Notes under the pieces: model-generated | The model's input: only the letters and a program-made list of their open reading frames with translations | Told to the model about the DNA's origin: nothing | Database searches by the model: none | Source of the DNA: Aestuariispira insulae | GTDB lineage: Bacteria; Pseudomonadota; Alphaproteobacteria; UBA8366; Aestuariispiraceae | Direction: 5' to 3' | DNA length: 64,000 bases | NCBI RefSeq assembly: GCF_003385955.1 | Contig: NZ_QRDW01000006.1 | Coordinates: 1 to 64,000 of the forward strand | Made by a program: the position numbers and the translations under genes | Shown: positions 1-9,513 of the stretch, one piece after another | How positions within the stretch are numbered: the first letter of the stretch is position 1 | Layout: each line of letters begins with the position of its first letter

Positions 1-1960
1 GCCGTATCACTCTGCGCCTGGAAGCCGCTTTCGCCCGCATCCGCATCGGTCGCGGTCAGTGTGCCGCTGGCGGTCAGGGTGGTATCCTCGGTCACAGCGC
101 CACTGTCATCACCGGAAATTTCCGGCGCATCATCGGTGCCGTTGATGGTAATGGTCACGGTTTCTTCCGTGCCGTCCCCGGTCAGGACCGTGAAGCTTTC
201 GGTCAGGCTGTCGCCTGCGCCAAGCGCCTGAACATCAGTGGCGTCATTATCCAGATCATAAGACCAATTGCCATCGGCATCGATCGAGAAGGAACCGTAA
301 GTGCCTTCGGTGTCACTCTGCGCCTGGAAGCCGGACTCGCCCGCATCCGCATCGGTTGCCGTCAGGCTGCCGCTGGCGGTCAGGGTGGTATCCTCGGTCA
401 CAGCACCACTGTCATCACCGGAAATTTCCGGTGCATCATCGGTGCCGTTGATGGTCACGGTTATGTCCTGGGTTGTGCCGTCAGTCGCGGTCAGAGTGAT
501 CGTATCGGTGACCTGATCGCCCTCATTCAGCCCCTGAACCGCGCCCTGGTCCAGCGTATAGGTCCAGTTGCCGTCGCCATCCAGTTCCAGCGAGCCATAT
601 TCGCCGCTGGCCGTGGTCGCTTCAAACACCGGATTGTCACTGGCATCAATATCGCTGATCGCAATGGTGCCGGTGGCCGTGGCCACATCGCCCGCGTCAC
701 CTTCAGAGACCGCACCGGTGAAGCTGCCGGATACCTCCGGCGCGTCATCCGTGCCGTCGATGGTAATCGTCACCTGGCTCTCAACACCCTCATCAGTGAC
801 AACCGTGAAGGTCTCGGTCAGGCTCTCGCCATCACCCAGCGCCTGCACATCCGCATTGTCATTATCCAGATTAAAGGTCCAGTTACCACTCGGCGTGATC
901 GAGAAGCTGCCGTAAGAACCTTCGGTATTATTCTGGGAGACAAAATCCGCATTGGCATTGTCGGCGTCGTCAATAGACAGGCTGCCCGTGGCCCGGGCGC
1001 TGCCGTCCTCTTCCACGGAACCGGTGAAATCACCGCTGACAATGGCATCATCGTCGGTGCCGGTGATGGTCACCGTGATATCCTGGGTCGTGCCATCGCT
1101 CGCCGTCAGGGTAATGGTGTCGGTCACCACCTCACCCGCCGTCAGATCCTGTACGGAGCCTTGATCCAGGGTATAGGTCCAGTTGCCGTCGCCATCCAGT
1201 TCCAGCGAACCATAGGCACCGCTCTCCGAGGTGGCCTCAAAGACCGGATTGTCGCCCGCATCAATATCACTGATCGCAATGGTACCGGTGGCGGTGGCCA
1301 CATCGCCTTCGTCGCCTTCCGTCACCGCGCCGGCGAAACTGCCGGACACTTCCGGCGCGTCATCGGTGCCGTTGATGGTGATGGTCACGGTTTCTTCCGT
1401 GCCGTCACCGGTCAGGACCGTGAAGCTCTCGGTCAGGCTGTCGCCTGCGCCCAATGCCTGAACATCAGTGGCATCATTTGCCAGGTCATAAGACCAGTTG
1501 CCATCCGCATCGATCGAGAAGGAACCATAGGAACCCGCCGTATCACTCTGCGCCTGGAAGCCGCTTTCGCCCGCATCCGCATCGGTCGCGGTCAGTGTGC
1601 CGCTGGCGGTCAGGGTGGTATCCTCGGTCACGGCACCACTGTCATCACCGGAAATTTCCGGCGCATCATCGGTGCCGTTGATGGTAATGGTCACGGTCTC
1701 TTCCGTGCCGTCACCGGTCAGGACCGTGAAGCTTTCGGTCAGGCTGTCGCCTGCGCCAAGCGCCTGAACATCAGTGGCGTCATTATTCAGGTCATAAGAC
1801 CAGTTGCCATCCGCATCGATCGAGAAGGAACCGTAAGTGCCGCTGGTACCATCCTGGGTCTGGAAATAGGCCTCTCCCGGATTTTGATCCGTTACGGAAA
1901 GCGAGCCGGTTGCGGTCGTGACGCTGTCTTCAGTGGTTTCAACACTATCGTCACCGGTTA
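1..1960 (-). repeat. Tandem VCBS repeat units in the adhesin
   Basis: About six and a half units of roughly 305-310 bp follow each other, each ending in the NGTDDAPE-type motif (near 1675, 1370, 1055, 750, 440 and 135). Two unit flavours occur: one with DADAGESGFQAQSDT and one with DIDAGDNPVFEAT. The copies at 1-300 and 1537-1836 differ at only about 8 positions by eye. Confidence 0.88.
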
Positions 1961-4900
1961 CCGTTGCCTCAGAAGGCAATTCCGGCCCATCAAGGGTCAG
2001 GCTTTCCCAGTTTTTGACCGTCAGACCAAGGGCATCAAAGGTCTGTTCGACACCGGCATTGTCCGGATTGCCGATGAAATCCTGCAATTCATGGAGGGCG
2101 GCCACAATATCCGGATTTTCCAGATCTTCCGCGCTATAGCTGACCACCAGGCTGTCGGTGCCGTCCCCGCCGTCATAAATCTCGCCTTCGCCGCCTTCAC
2201 CCACGGTGAAGAGACCGGTATCCGAGCCGTCACCGCCGCGCACATCATCCACATCCACACCGCCATCCAGCGTGTCATCCCCGCCGCCGCCGATCAGCGT
2301 ATCATCCCCGGCACCACCGGTGATGACATCGTCACCTTCTTCAAATTCGGCAACTGTCACGGAAATGGTCTGGCTTTCTGAAGCCGTCTCACCATTGAAG
2401 GTCTCCGTGCCCGTGGCGGTCACGGTAACATCAAAGCCTTCCGCATCACTTGGCATCGTGATGGTCACACTGCCCAGCGCATCCAGTTCTTCCGCCGACG
2501 TGAATGTCCAAACGGTCGGATCGTCGGGATCCTGTGTCCCGGCACTTAAAACGGCATCTTCGGGGACGCCGCTGATGGTGACTGTAAGCGCTTCGTTATC
2601 GTCCACCAGTGCCGCCGCAATACCAAGCGGCGCGGTGACCAGATTATCCGGCTCGCCATCACCAACCAAAACATCGCTGCCCGAACCGCCGGCGATCATG
2701 TCATCACCACCACCGCCACGCAGATGCTGGTCACTGTCCGAAGCCGACCCGTCGACGGAATCGTCCCCGCCCAGGCCATCAGAATCGGTTGCGGTAACTT
2801 CTTCTTCTGCGGTCAGTGTCACGCCATCCGCACCGATATCAACCGTATGGGTCGAAATCGTGCTGGAAGTAACCGTATTGTCGGCATCATCGGAAGAGGC
2901 AACAGAGACCTCAAACTCAGTATCCGCCGCCAGATCCGTTCCCGCCACATCTGCAGACCAGGAGCCATCTGCCCCAACGGTCGCGGTGTAATCGGTACCG
3001 TTCACGGTGAAACTGACCGTATCACCTTCCGAGATATCGCCGCCGGTCGCCATGCCGGATACGGTAATGTCACCCCCGGCTTCCGTGGCCGTGACAACAT
3101 CATCACTGGTGATCGCATCAACCGAGACAGTCCCGGCCTCCGCTTGGGTATCAACCATGTGGGTTGAGGTCGTGCTGGAAGTGGTCGTGTTTCCGGCCGC
3201 ATCAGAGGAGGTTACAGAGACCTCAAACTCGGTATCCGCTGCCAGATCGGCACCAGCAACAACCACGGACCAAGTGCCATTGGCCCCCACCGTGGTGGAA
3301 TAATCCTTACCATTGACCGTGAAGCTGACCGTATCACCTTCTGAAACATCGCCACCAGCCGCGGTACCGGATACCGTGACATCCTCTCCGGCCTCCGCCA
3401 CATTAACCACATCATCGCTGGTGATGGCATCAACCGTGACCGTTCCGGCTTCCGCTTGCGTATCAACCGTATGGGTCGAGGTCGCGCTGGAGGTAACCGT
3501 GTTGCCTGCCGTATCGGAAGAGTCAACAGAGACCTCAAACTCGGTATCCGCCGCCAGGTCGGCACCGGCAACATCCACGGACCAAGAGCCGTCCGCCCCC
3601 ACCGTGGTGGAATAATCCGTGCCGTTAACCGTGAAGCTGACCGTGTCGCCTTCGGAAATATCACCGCCCGTCGCTGTGCCGGAAACCGCCACATCACCGC
3701 CGGCTTCCGCCGCATTAACCACATCATCGCTGGTGATGGAGGCCACCGTGACAGTGCCCGTTTCCGCTTCAGTATCAACCGTATGGGTCGAAGTTGCGCT
3801 GGAGGTGACCTCATTCCCGACAGCATCGGTGGAGGCAACATTAATCTCAAGTTCCGTGTCCGCTGCCAGGTCGGAACCGGCAACATCCACGGACCAGGTG
3901 CCATCCGCCCCAACGGTCGTCGAATAGTCTGTGCCATTCACGGTAAAACTGACCGTATCGCCTTCCGAGATATCGCCGCCGATTGCGGTACCGGAAACGG
4001 CCACGTCGCCGCCGGCTTCCGCCGCATTAACCACATCATCGCTGGTGATGGCATCAACCGTGACCGTCCCGGCTTCCGCTTGCGTATCAACCGTATGGGT
4101 CGAAGTTGCGCTGGAGGTGACCTCATTCCCGACAGCATCGGTGGAGACAACATTAATCTCAAATTCCGTGTCCGCCGCCAGATCCGTTCCCGCCACATCC
4201 ACGGACCAGGAACCATCGGCCCCAACGGTTGTCGAATAGTCTGTGCCATTCACGGTGAACCTGACCGTATCGCCTTCCGAGATATCACCGCCGGCCGCCA
4301 TGCCGGAAACGGTCACATCGCCGCCGGTTTCCTGAGCCGAGAGAATGCCGTCACTGGTGATCGGATCTACTGTGACAGAGCCTGCGTCGGCCTCGGTATC
4401 CGCCCCATGGACGGAAACACCGGAACTTGTAACCGCGTCACCGCCGCCACTGGTCGAAGAGACATAAACGGTGAATGCCTGATCCGCCGCCAGATCGGAC
4501 CCGGCCACATCCACAGACCAGGTGCCGTCGGCACCAACCGTCGTGGAATAATCGGTGCCATTGATGGTGAAGCTGACCGTATCACCTTCGGCAATATCAC
4601 CGCCGGTCGCAGTACCGGAAACCGTGATATCGCTTTCAGATTCTACTCCCGTCACCAGATCATCTTCGGTGATTGCATCCACCGTAACAGTGCCTGGCTC
4701 AGGCTGGGTGTCGCTTGGATTCGTGTCAATGCCGTTCCCGGTGCTGGTAACCGTATTGCCAGCCGCATCCGAAGAAGAGACTGTGACTTCAAACTCGGTA
4801 TCATCCCCCAGCACGCTACCCGGCACATCCGCCTGCCAGTTACCATCTGCATCCACAGTGGTTGTATAGGTGATCGGGCCATCCGGACCGTCAAGTGTGA

Positions 4901-6263
4901 AACTGACTTCATCACCTTCGGAAATATCACCGCCGATCGCCGTGCCAGACACAGTAATTGTTTCATCATTTTCCGCCGCAGCCTCAATGTCTGCCGCAGA
5001 GATGCTGTTCACGGTAACCGTCCCCGGCTCGGCAGTAAGATCTTCATCAACGGTCTCGGAAGACTGAGCTGTCTGACCAGACTGAGTACTGGAACCGCCG
5101 CCGCTGCCACCGCCGCCGCCACCGCCGCCGCTACCGCCGAGGGTTTCCGGACCATCGACGTCTTCACCCCCAATATCGTTATCGAGATTATTGAGAAATT
5201 CGATATCCGCCACACCGCTGGTCTGAGCCTCCGGCCCAGCCGCGGTTTCAATGCCTTCCAATTCATCCGCGATGGCATCTAAATCCACCTCGGCACTGTC
5301 ATTAGCATCCTTGATCTCGGAGGGATCGATATCCGGTTGTTTCGGCGAATAGGACAGCGCATTGCCGTAAGTCGCTTTTTGCGCGCCGTCATCCATGAAG
5401 AAGACATCACTGTGCACGCCACCAATGTCACTGATGGTGACACTGTCACCAAAGGCGCTGAGCACGGACTGGCCGCCATCGTTGAAGACATTCACTGCGC
5501 CTTCAAAAACAGTGATGGTGGATTCGCCATCCAGGGCGCTGACATTGATCCCGTATTTGGTGCCGCGGATCCCAATGGTCGCCACCGGGGTTGTGACGGT
5601 GACGCTGTCGGGATCATTTTTGCCGATAACACCGCTGGCAAAGACAAAGGCGCCCTGCACCACGTTAAACACCTGGGTGCCGAGATTGGTGCTGGGGTCA
5701 TAAACCATCGCGTCCATGACGAGGCGGGCATCCTCACCCATGGACATGGTGCTTTTATCCACAAAGATAATACCAAGGGACCCATCTGCGCCGGTCTGGA
5801 TGATGTCACCTTCAAAAACCGGATCGCCGGTTGCCAGTTGCACCTTGGTGCCATCGGCCCGGGTCACCGTGATCGTGCCAACGCCATTTTCAACTTCGCC
5901 GATCGGCTCGCCGAGGACTTCGGAGGGGCCGGTCTGCGCAACCTGTCCAGGCGCCAGAGGACCCGCCAGCCGCTGAGCGACTGTGGCGGTAATCATTGCG
6001 CCGCTTTCGGTGATCAGATCAGGGGGAATATCCTGGTTATAATAATCCTGCAGCACAACGGTTGATCCGTCAGGCCCTTCCAGGATCATGTCCTGGCCGC
6101 TGCGGGAATATTCCGCATCCAGGATCAAGAAACCATGAGGCACCGTTACCGTTTCCGGCCCGGTGATTTCAATCACATCAATTGCTCGGGTCGCATCGGA
6201 CCCTAACGACTGTGATTCGCTAACATTGCCGGTTCCAGAACCGCCAGGTGTTTCAACGACCAT
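1..6263 (-). CDS. Giant FecR/Ig-like/RTX/VCBS repeat adhesin, N-terminal part (3' end off window)
   Basis: This is an open frame of about 2,087 codons that runs off the left edge. The ATG at 6263 follows a GGGGG ribosome site. From the N-terminus: a short leader without an obvious Sec signal; a FecR-like domain at about residues 110-230 (TPVATIGIRGTKYGI); a Gly/Ser linker near 370-395; Ig-like units of 104 aa at about 405-1160; RTX-type GGxGxD stretches near 1180-1205 and 1310-1350 (GGAGDDTLIGGGGDDTLDGG); then VCBS units of about 102 aa to the window end. This architecture is typical of type I-secreted, calcium-binding biofilm adhesins, whose secretion signal is C-terminal and therefore unseen here. 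No TolC/HlyB/HlyD genes lie in the window. The adhesin role is inferred from domains. Tandem repeats make assembly errors possible. Confidence 0.9.
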   Translation of the reverse strand, partial: MVVETPGGSGTGNVSESQSLGSDATRAIDVIEITGPETVTVPHGFLILDAEYSRSGQDMILEGPDGSTVVLQDYYNQDIPPDLITESGAMITATVAQRLAGPLAPGQVAQTGPSEVLGEPIGEVENGVGTITVTRADGTKVQLATGDPVFEGDIIQTGADGSLGIIFVDKSTMSMGEDARLVMDAMVYDPSTNLGTQVFNVVQGAFVFASGVIGKNDPDSVTVTTPVATIGIRGTKYGINVSALDGESTITVFEGAVNVFNDGGQSVLSAFGDSVTISDIGGVHSDVFFMDDGAQKATYGNALSYSPKQPDIDPSEIKDANDSAEVDLDAIADELEGIETAAGPEAQTSGVADIEFLNNLDNDIGGEDVDGPETLGGSGGGGGGGGSGGGSSTQSGQTAQSSETVDEDLTAEPGTVTVNSISAADIEAAAENDETITVSGTAIGGDISEGDEVSFTLDGPDGPITYTTTVDADGNWQADVPGSVLGDDTEFEVTVSSSDAAGNTVTSTGNGIDTNPSDTQPEPGTVTVDAITEDDLVTGVESESDITVSGTATGGDIAEGDTVSFTINGTDYSTTVGADGTWSVDVAGSDLAADQAFTVYVSSTSGGGDAVTSSGVSVHGADTEADAGSVTVDPITSDGILSAQETGGDVTVSGMAAGGDISEGDTVRFTVNGTDYSTTVGADGSWSVDVAGTDLAADTEFEINVVSTDAVGNEVTSSATSTHTVDTQAEAGTVTVDAITSDDVVNAAEAGGDVAVSGTAIGGDISEGDTVSFTVNGTDYSTTVGADGTWSVDVAGSDLAADTELEINVASTDAVGNEVTSSATSTHTVDTEAETGTVTVASITSDDVVNAAEAGGDVAVSGTATGGDISEGDTVSFTVNGTDYSTTVGADGSWSVDVAGADLAADTEFEVSVDSSDTAGNTVTSSATSTHTVDTQAEAGTVTVDAITSDDVVNVAEAGEDVTVSGTAAGGDVSEGDTVSFTVNGKDYSTTVGANGTWSVVVAGADLAADTEFEVSVTSSDAAGNTTTSSTTSTHMVDTQAEAGTVSVDAITSDDVVTATEAGGDITVSGMATGGDISEGDTVSFTVNGTDYTATVGADGSWSADVAGTDLAADTEFEVSVASSDDADNTVTSSTISTHTVDIGADGVTLTAEEEVTATDSDGLGGDDSVDGSASDSDQHLRGGGGDDMIAGGSGSDVLVGDGEPDNLVTAPLGIAAALVDDNEALTVTISGVPEDAVLSAGTQDPDDPTVWTFTSAEELDALGSVTITMPSDAEGFDVTVTATGTETFNGETASESQTISVTVAEFEEGDDVITGGAGDDTLIGGGGDDTLDGGVDVDDVRGGDGSDTGLFTVGEGGEGEIYDGGDGTDSLVVSYSAEDLENPDIVAALHELQDFIGNPDNAGVEQTFDALGLTVKNWESLTLDGPELPSEATVTGDDSVETTEDSVTTATGSLSVTDQNPGEAYFQTQDGTSGTYGSFSIDADGNWSYDLNNDATDVQALGAGDSLTESFTVLTGDGTEETVTITINGTDDAPEISGDDSGAVTEDTTLTASGTLTATDADAGESGFQAQSDTAGSYGSFSIDADGNWSYDLANDATDVQALGAGDSLTESFTVLTGDGTEETVTITINGTDDAPEVSGSFAGAVTEGDEGDVATATGTIAISDIDAGDNPVFEATSESGAYGSLELDGDGNWTYTLDQGSVQDLTAGEVVTDTITLTASDGTTQDITVTITGTDDDAIVSGDFTGSVEEDGSARATGSLSIDDADNANADFVSQNNTEGSYGSFSITPSGNWTFNLDNDNADVQALGDGESLTETFTVVTDEGVESQVTITIDGTDDAPEVSGSFTGAVSEGDAGDVATATGTIAISDIDASDNPVFEATTASGEYGSLELDGDGNWTYTLDQGAVQGLNEGDQVTDTITLTATDGTTQDITVTINGTDDAPEISGDDSGAVTEDTTLTASGSLTATDADAGESGFQAQSDTEGTYGSFSIDADGNWSYDLDNDATDVQALGAGDSLTESFTVLTGDGTEETVTITINGTDDAPEISGDDSGAVTEDTTLTASGTLTATDADAGESGFQAQSDT
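2790..5040 (-). repeat. Tandem 312-bp Ig-like repeat units in the adhesin
   Basis: Seven consecutive units of about 312 bp (104 aa), each with the pattern VNGTDYSTTVGADGTW followed by VTSSATSTHTVDT. The conserved THTVD segment recurs near 2848, 3156, 3468, 3780, 4092 and, more diverged, near 4405 and 4720. The units at 3468-4250 are most alike, which suggests recent internal duplication. Confidence 0.85.
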
Positions 6264-6464
6264 CACAACCCCCTGAATACCAATTGCCCCTCAGTATCCA
6301 GACCCGGCTATTATGCCTTCTAAGACTTAATAACACATGAACCATATAGGTCACACAAGCAGTATTACCGCATTTTCAAAGAATTTTGATAAAATGAACT
6401 ACTTATGCAGGCAACAATTAGCCTGTTTCTCCTCTAACAAGCAAGAAAGACTTGATAGCATGCT

Positions 6465-7268
6465 TCATGAATTTGGGTTCAGGCCCTGAAGATAGGTTTC
6501 AATAAGCCGGTCAAGCTCACCGGTTTTTCGCACTTCTTCCAAGGCTGCATCGAACCGGTCCCGCTTGTTTCCCGCATCGGGCCCGCTCTTCGGATAGAGA
6601 ACATAATGCCCCACTTTATCCGTGGTCAGTTCAAGCACCCGGAAGACACCCGGCACCAAACCGGTTTCACGAATTACGGTCGGCGCGACAAAATTGTTCA
6701 GTTCGACAAAATCAACCCGTCCCTGAGCCAGACGGCGCAGACAACTGGCCATGGAAGTTGCCGTGACCCGTTTGAGTCTGCCCTGCTCCACCAGCCGCTC
6801 AATCCGCGTGGTGTTGGCATAGCCATTCGGCAGGCAGGTCTGCCGTCCGGTCAGATCATTATATTCATCGGCGAAAAAATCGCTGTCTGACTTGGTGTAA
6901 AGCTGGACCAGAACAAACAGGACCGGCGCGGAAAAATAAAATGCCTCGGCCCGTTCATCGGTCAGGATATAGGGGAATGTCGCCTCAAAGCGACCTTCCA
7001 ACGTTTCCAGATATCCCCGTTTCCAGGGACGAAACGCAAACTCCACGGCCTCTCCGTTCCGATCATAAATCATCCGCACGATCTTAGTGAATAGACCGCC
7101 TTCCGGGAGGGTTTCATCCGTAAAAGGAGCATATTCATTGCCTGTCACCAGGAACACAGTCTGGCCCCAGGCCCCACCCTGCGACGGCACAACCATCGCC
7201 ACAGCGATCATCATCAGGCAACAACCGCATATACTTCTGGCGAATATGCCTCTGATACGACCGATCAT
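6465..7268 (-). CDS. Periplasmic family 3 solute-binding protein
   Basis: A 267-aa protein with an N-terminal signal peptide (hydrophobic stretch around residues 14-32, likely cleavage after AWGQ). It then shows the bacterial extracellular solute-binding family 3 fold pattern: GNEYAPFTDETLPEGGLF near the start, ATFPYILTDERAEAFYFS in the middle and an ETYLQG-like end. Family members bind amino acids or similar small solutes in the periplasm for an ABC permease, or act as stand-alone sensors. No permease or ATPase gene is adjacent, so it is an orphan binding protein and its ligand cannot be told. It lies upstream of the adhesin on the same strand, with about 200 bp between them; that gap holds no gene and presumably the adhesin promoter. 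Confidence 0.8.
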   Translation of the reverse strand: MIGRIRGIFARSICGCCLMMIAVAMVVPSQGGAWGQTVFLVTGNEYAPFTDETLPEGGLFTKIVRMIYDRNGEAVEFAFRPWKRGYLETLEGRFEATFPYILTDERAEAFYFSAPVLFVLVQLYTKSDSDFFADEYNDLTGRQTCLPNGYANTTRIERLVEQGRLKRVTATSMASCLRRLAQGRVDFVELNNFVAPTVIRETGLVPGVFRVLELTTDKVGHYVLYPKSGPDAGNKRDRFDAALEEVRKTGELDRLIETYLQGLNPNS

Positions 7269-7422
7269 CGGTGTCTCCCGATACCTGTTACTTCCGGTTC
7301 ACAGCGCAGCGTCAGGTTTTCAGGATAGCCGAGCGAGGTAAAAGAAGAGTGAATCAAAAGCTGGTCAGCCACCGCGCCAGCGGATAAACCAGCGGCAAAG
7401 TTAAGACGGAGCGCCCCACATC

Positions 7423-8247
7423 ATGCCTGACTGGGCACAGATCAATCCCCATCTGACAATCGGTCAATCAGACTTGGCCAGCCGTCCGCCTATGGGAGGC
7501 TGGCCCGACATGGCCACCGTTTCACGAAATCTGGAAGAAGAAGGCTATCTTCAACTGCCCCCGGTTTTCGACAATGCCTGGGTCACACCATTGCGCGATG
7601 GGATATGTAATCTGGCCGCTAACGGTCTGCCGCCGGTCTGTATCTATCTTTATGATCAGCCCTGGCATCTGTTTGCTGCGCTCCGACCTCTGGTCAGCCG
7701 CTTCCTCGGCGACGATTATCGGTTGCTGCCCAATTTCTGGGCCTGGCATCTCTCGACCGAAGCCGGTTCGCGCGGCTGGCCCGCGCATCGCGATTGCCAG
7801 GCGCAAACCCGTTTCCCGGACGGACTTGGCGGCCATCTGCTGATGAGCCTGTCCCTATGGGTCCCGCTCACCGACGCGGACGAGGATAACGGCTGCATGC
7901 ATGTACTGCCCAGAAGCGTGGAAAACCAATATGATCCACCGCTAGATGATCCGGACCGCATCGATTATCGACAGGGGCGGCCACTGCCCGCAAAAGTCGG
8001 GTCTGTGCTGGGCTGGCCTCAGGATCTGTTCCATTGGAGCGGCCGTGCTACCGGCCGCTCAGAAGTGCCGCGCATGAGCCTGTCCCTGGAATTTCAAAAT
8101 CCAGCCTTTGACCCGCTGCGCACACCGCTATTGGAAATCGACAACCCGCCGCCACTGGAAGTGCGACTATCCCTGATCAAGGACCAGTTCGCGCGTTACC
8201 GGCATATGGAAAAAACCACCTTTGACCCCGAGAGCCTCACAGCATAG
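7423..8247 (+). CDS. Phytanoyl-CoA dioxygenase (PhyH) family Fe(II)/2-oxoglutarate oxygenase
   Basis: A 274-aa cytoplasmic enzyme. The metal-binding facial triad is visible as the H-x-D in WPAHRDCQ (about residue 124) and a distal histidine in PQDLFHWSGRA (about residue 205), with a downstream Arg expected to hold 2-oxoglutarate. The segments NGCMHVLPRS and RMSLSLEFQ are also typical of PhyH proteins. Family members hydroxylate lipids or small molecules with O2 and 2-oxoglutarate; the substrate here is not identifiable. The start at 7423 has a GACGGAG site about 11 nt upstream. It is followed by a membrane hydroxylase gene on the same strand, which hints at lipid modification, but a hairpin separates the two. 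Confidence 0.78.
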   Translation: MPDWAQINPHLTIGQSDLASRPPMGGWPDMATVSRNLEEEGYLQLPPVFDNAWVTPLRDGICNLAANGLPPVCIYLYDQPWHLFAALRPLVSRFLGDDYRLLPNFWAWHLSTEAGSRGWPAHRDCQAQTRFPDGLGGHLLMSLSLWVPLTDADEDNGCMHVLPRSVENQYDPPLDDPDRIDYRQGRPLPAKVGSVLGWPQDLFHWSGRATGRSEVPRMSLSLEFQNPAFDPLRTPLLEIDNPPPLEVRLSLIKDQFARYRHMEKTTFDPESLTA

Positions 8248-8304
8248 CTTTCTTGGAGATTGCCTATGCGCCCCTGATGCGTTTATGACAGCATCATGAC
8301 AAAC

Positions 8305-8339
8305 CGTCTGAATTCCCTTCATCGTGGGAAGGCCAGACG
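8305..8339 (+). other. Inverted repeat in leader of the membrane hydroxylase gene
   Basis: CGTCTG (8305-8310) pairs with CAGACG (8334-8339) and TTCCC (8313-8317) pairs with GGGAA (8326-8330), an 11-bp stem with a small internal loop. It lies just before the ribosome site of the gene at 8356. No T-run follows, so it is not a clear terminator. A leader structure is inference. Confidence 0.45.
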
Positions 8340-8355
8340 AACAGGGGGAAAATGA

Positions 8356-9513
8356 ATGAATCAGGCCGAATTTCCAAAACGCCAGACCGAGGATATGAGC
8401 GATCGCGCCTTTCGCATGGGCGAAGGTAGGATCAGCGGCTTTATCTCCGTTGCGCTCGGCCTGCTGAGCATCCTGGCTGTGCTTTGTTACAAATTCCCAA
8501 GCTACCTCACCACACCGGAACTGCGCGCCGCCTATGATCCCGCCCTTTTGCGCGAGATCCTGAAATATGGCATGTGGGCCTCGATCACCTTCGGCCTGCT
8601 GACCTTTATCCTGAACCGGCGCAAACGGCTGGGGGCGGTTGGCATTCTGGCGACTTTGACCGCCTTTGCCCTGGGCGGCTATTGGGCCGAGGGCCCAGCC
8701 ATTGAGCCGACTGCGTATTTTGCAGGCTTGGACTGGCTGGTGCTGGATCTTCTGGCCACGGCCACCGTCTTTATCTTCATTGAGAAGCTCTGGCCGAAAT
8801 ATCGGGAACAGGCGATCCTGCGTCCGGAATGGGGCCATGACCTGGTCTATTTCGCCTTCAATCATCTGATGATCGGTGTGATCCTGTTGATCGTGAACGG
8901 TTTTGCGCCAAGCTATTTCAATTGGGCGGTGTCCGCCGGCTTCCAGGCCTGGATCCAGGACCTGCCGCTGATCCTTCAGGTGATCGGTCTGATCTTTGCC
9001 GCCGATTTTGCGCAGTATTGGGTCCATCGCCTGTTCCACACGGTGCCGTTCCTCTGGCGCTTTCACGCGGTACATCACAGTTCAGAAAACATGGACTGGC
9101 TGGCCGGTTCGCGCACCCATTTTCTGGATACGCTGTGCGTGCGATCCTTCTCCATGGTGATGATCTACCTTTTGGGTGCATCGAAAGAGGCACTGGATAT
9201 CTATGTGGTCTTCGCCAGTTTCCAGGCGGTCTTCATCCATGCCAATTTCAGCGGCAATTTCGGTCCGCTGCGCTATCTGATCACCACACCGCAGTTTCAT
9301 CACTGGCATCATTCGTCGGACGCAATCGCGATTGATATGAATTATGCCGCCCATCTGCCGCTGCTGGACAAAATTTTTGGCACTTACCTCATGCCGGGGC
9401 AGCATTGGCCGGAAAAATACGGCACCGTTGGCGACCCGCTGCCCCGGGGCATCATCAAGCAGCATCTTTACCCCTTCCTGCCGGCACCAAAATCCGAAAC
9501 TCAGCCCAAATAG
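8356..9513 (+). CDS. Sterol desaturase / fatty acid hydroxylase superfamily membrane di-iron enzyme
   Basis: A 385-aa integral membrane protein. Several hydrophobic segments fill roughly residues 30-200. The di-iron histidine clusters follow: HRLFH, then FHAVHHSSE, then FHHWHHS in the C-terminal third. These are the histidine boxes of the fatty acid hydroxylase superfamily, which uses O2 to hydroxylate or desaturate lipids in the membrane. The length exceeds the core family (about 250 aa) because of extra N-terminal membrane segments. AGGGGG at 8343-8348 precedes two overlapping ATGs (8352 out of frame, 8356 in frame). The 3' end overlaps the convergent rhombosortase gene by 59 bp. Substrate unknown. 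Confidence 0.82.
   Translation: MNQAEFPKRQTEDMSDRAFRMGEGRISGFISVALGLLSILAVLCYKFPSYLTTPELRAAYDPALLREILKYGMWASITFGLLTFILNRRKRLGAVGILATLTAFALGGYWAEGPAIEPTAYFAGLDWLVLDLLATATVFIFIEKLWPKYREQAILRPEWGHDLVYFAFNHLMIGVILLIVNGFAPSYFNWAVSAGFQAWIQDLPLILQVIGLIFAADFAQYWVHRLFHTVPFLWRFHAVHHSSENMDWLAGSRTHFLDTLCVRSFSMVMIYLLGASKEALDIYVVFASFQAVFIHANFSGNFGPLRYLITTPQFHHWHHSSDAIAIDMNYAAHLPLLDKIFGTYLMPGQHWPEKYGTVGDPLPRGIIKQHLYPFLPAPKSETQPK

Noticed and set aside
1161-2381. Long open frame on the plus strand opposite the adhesin (also 3456-5282)
   Set aside because: It arises from the repeat codon bias of the minus-strand adhesin; its translation has no family resemblance and no ribosome site.
1-5040. CRISPR-like regular repetition
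   Set aside because: The units are 305-312 bp, coding and contiguous without spacers.
6465-7268. Complete ABC amino-acid transporter
   Set aside because: Only the binding protein is present; no permease or ATPase gene adjoins it.
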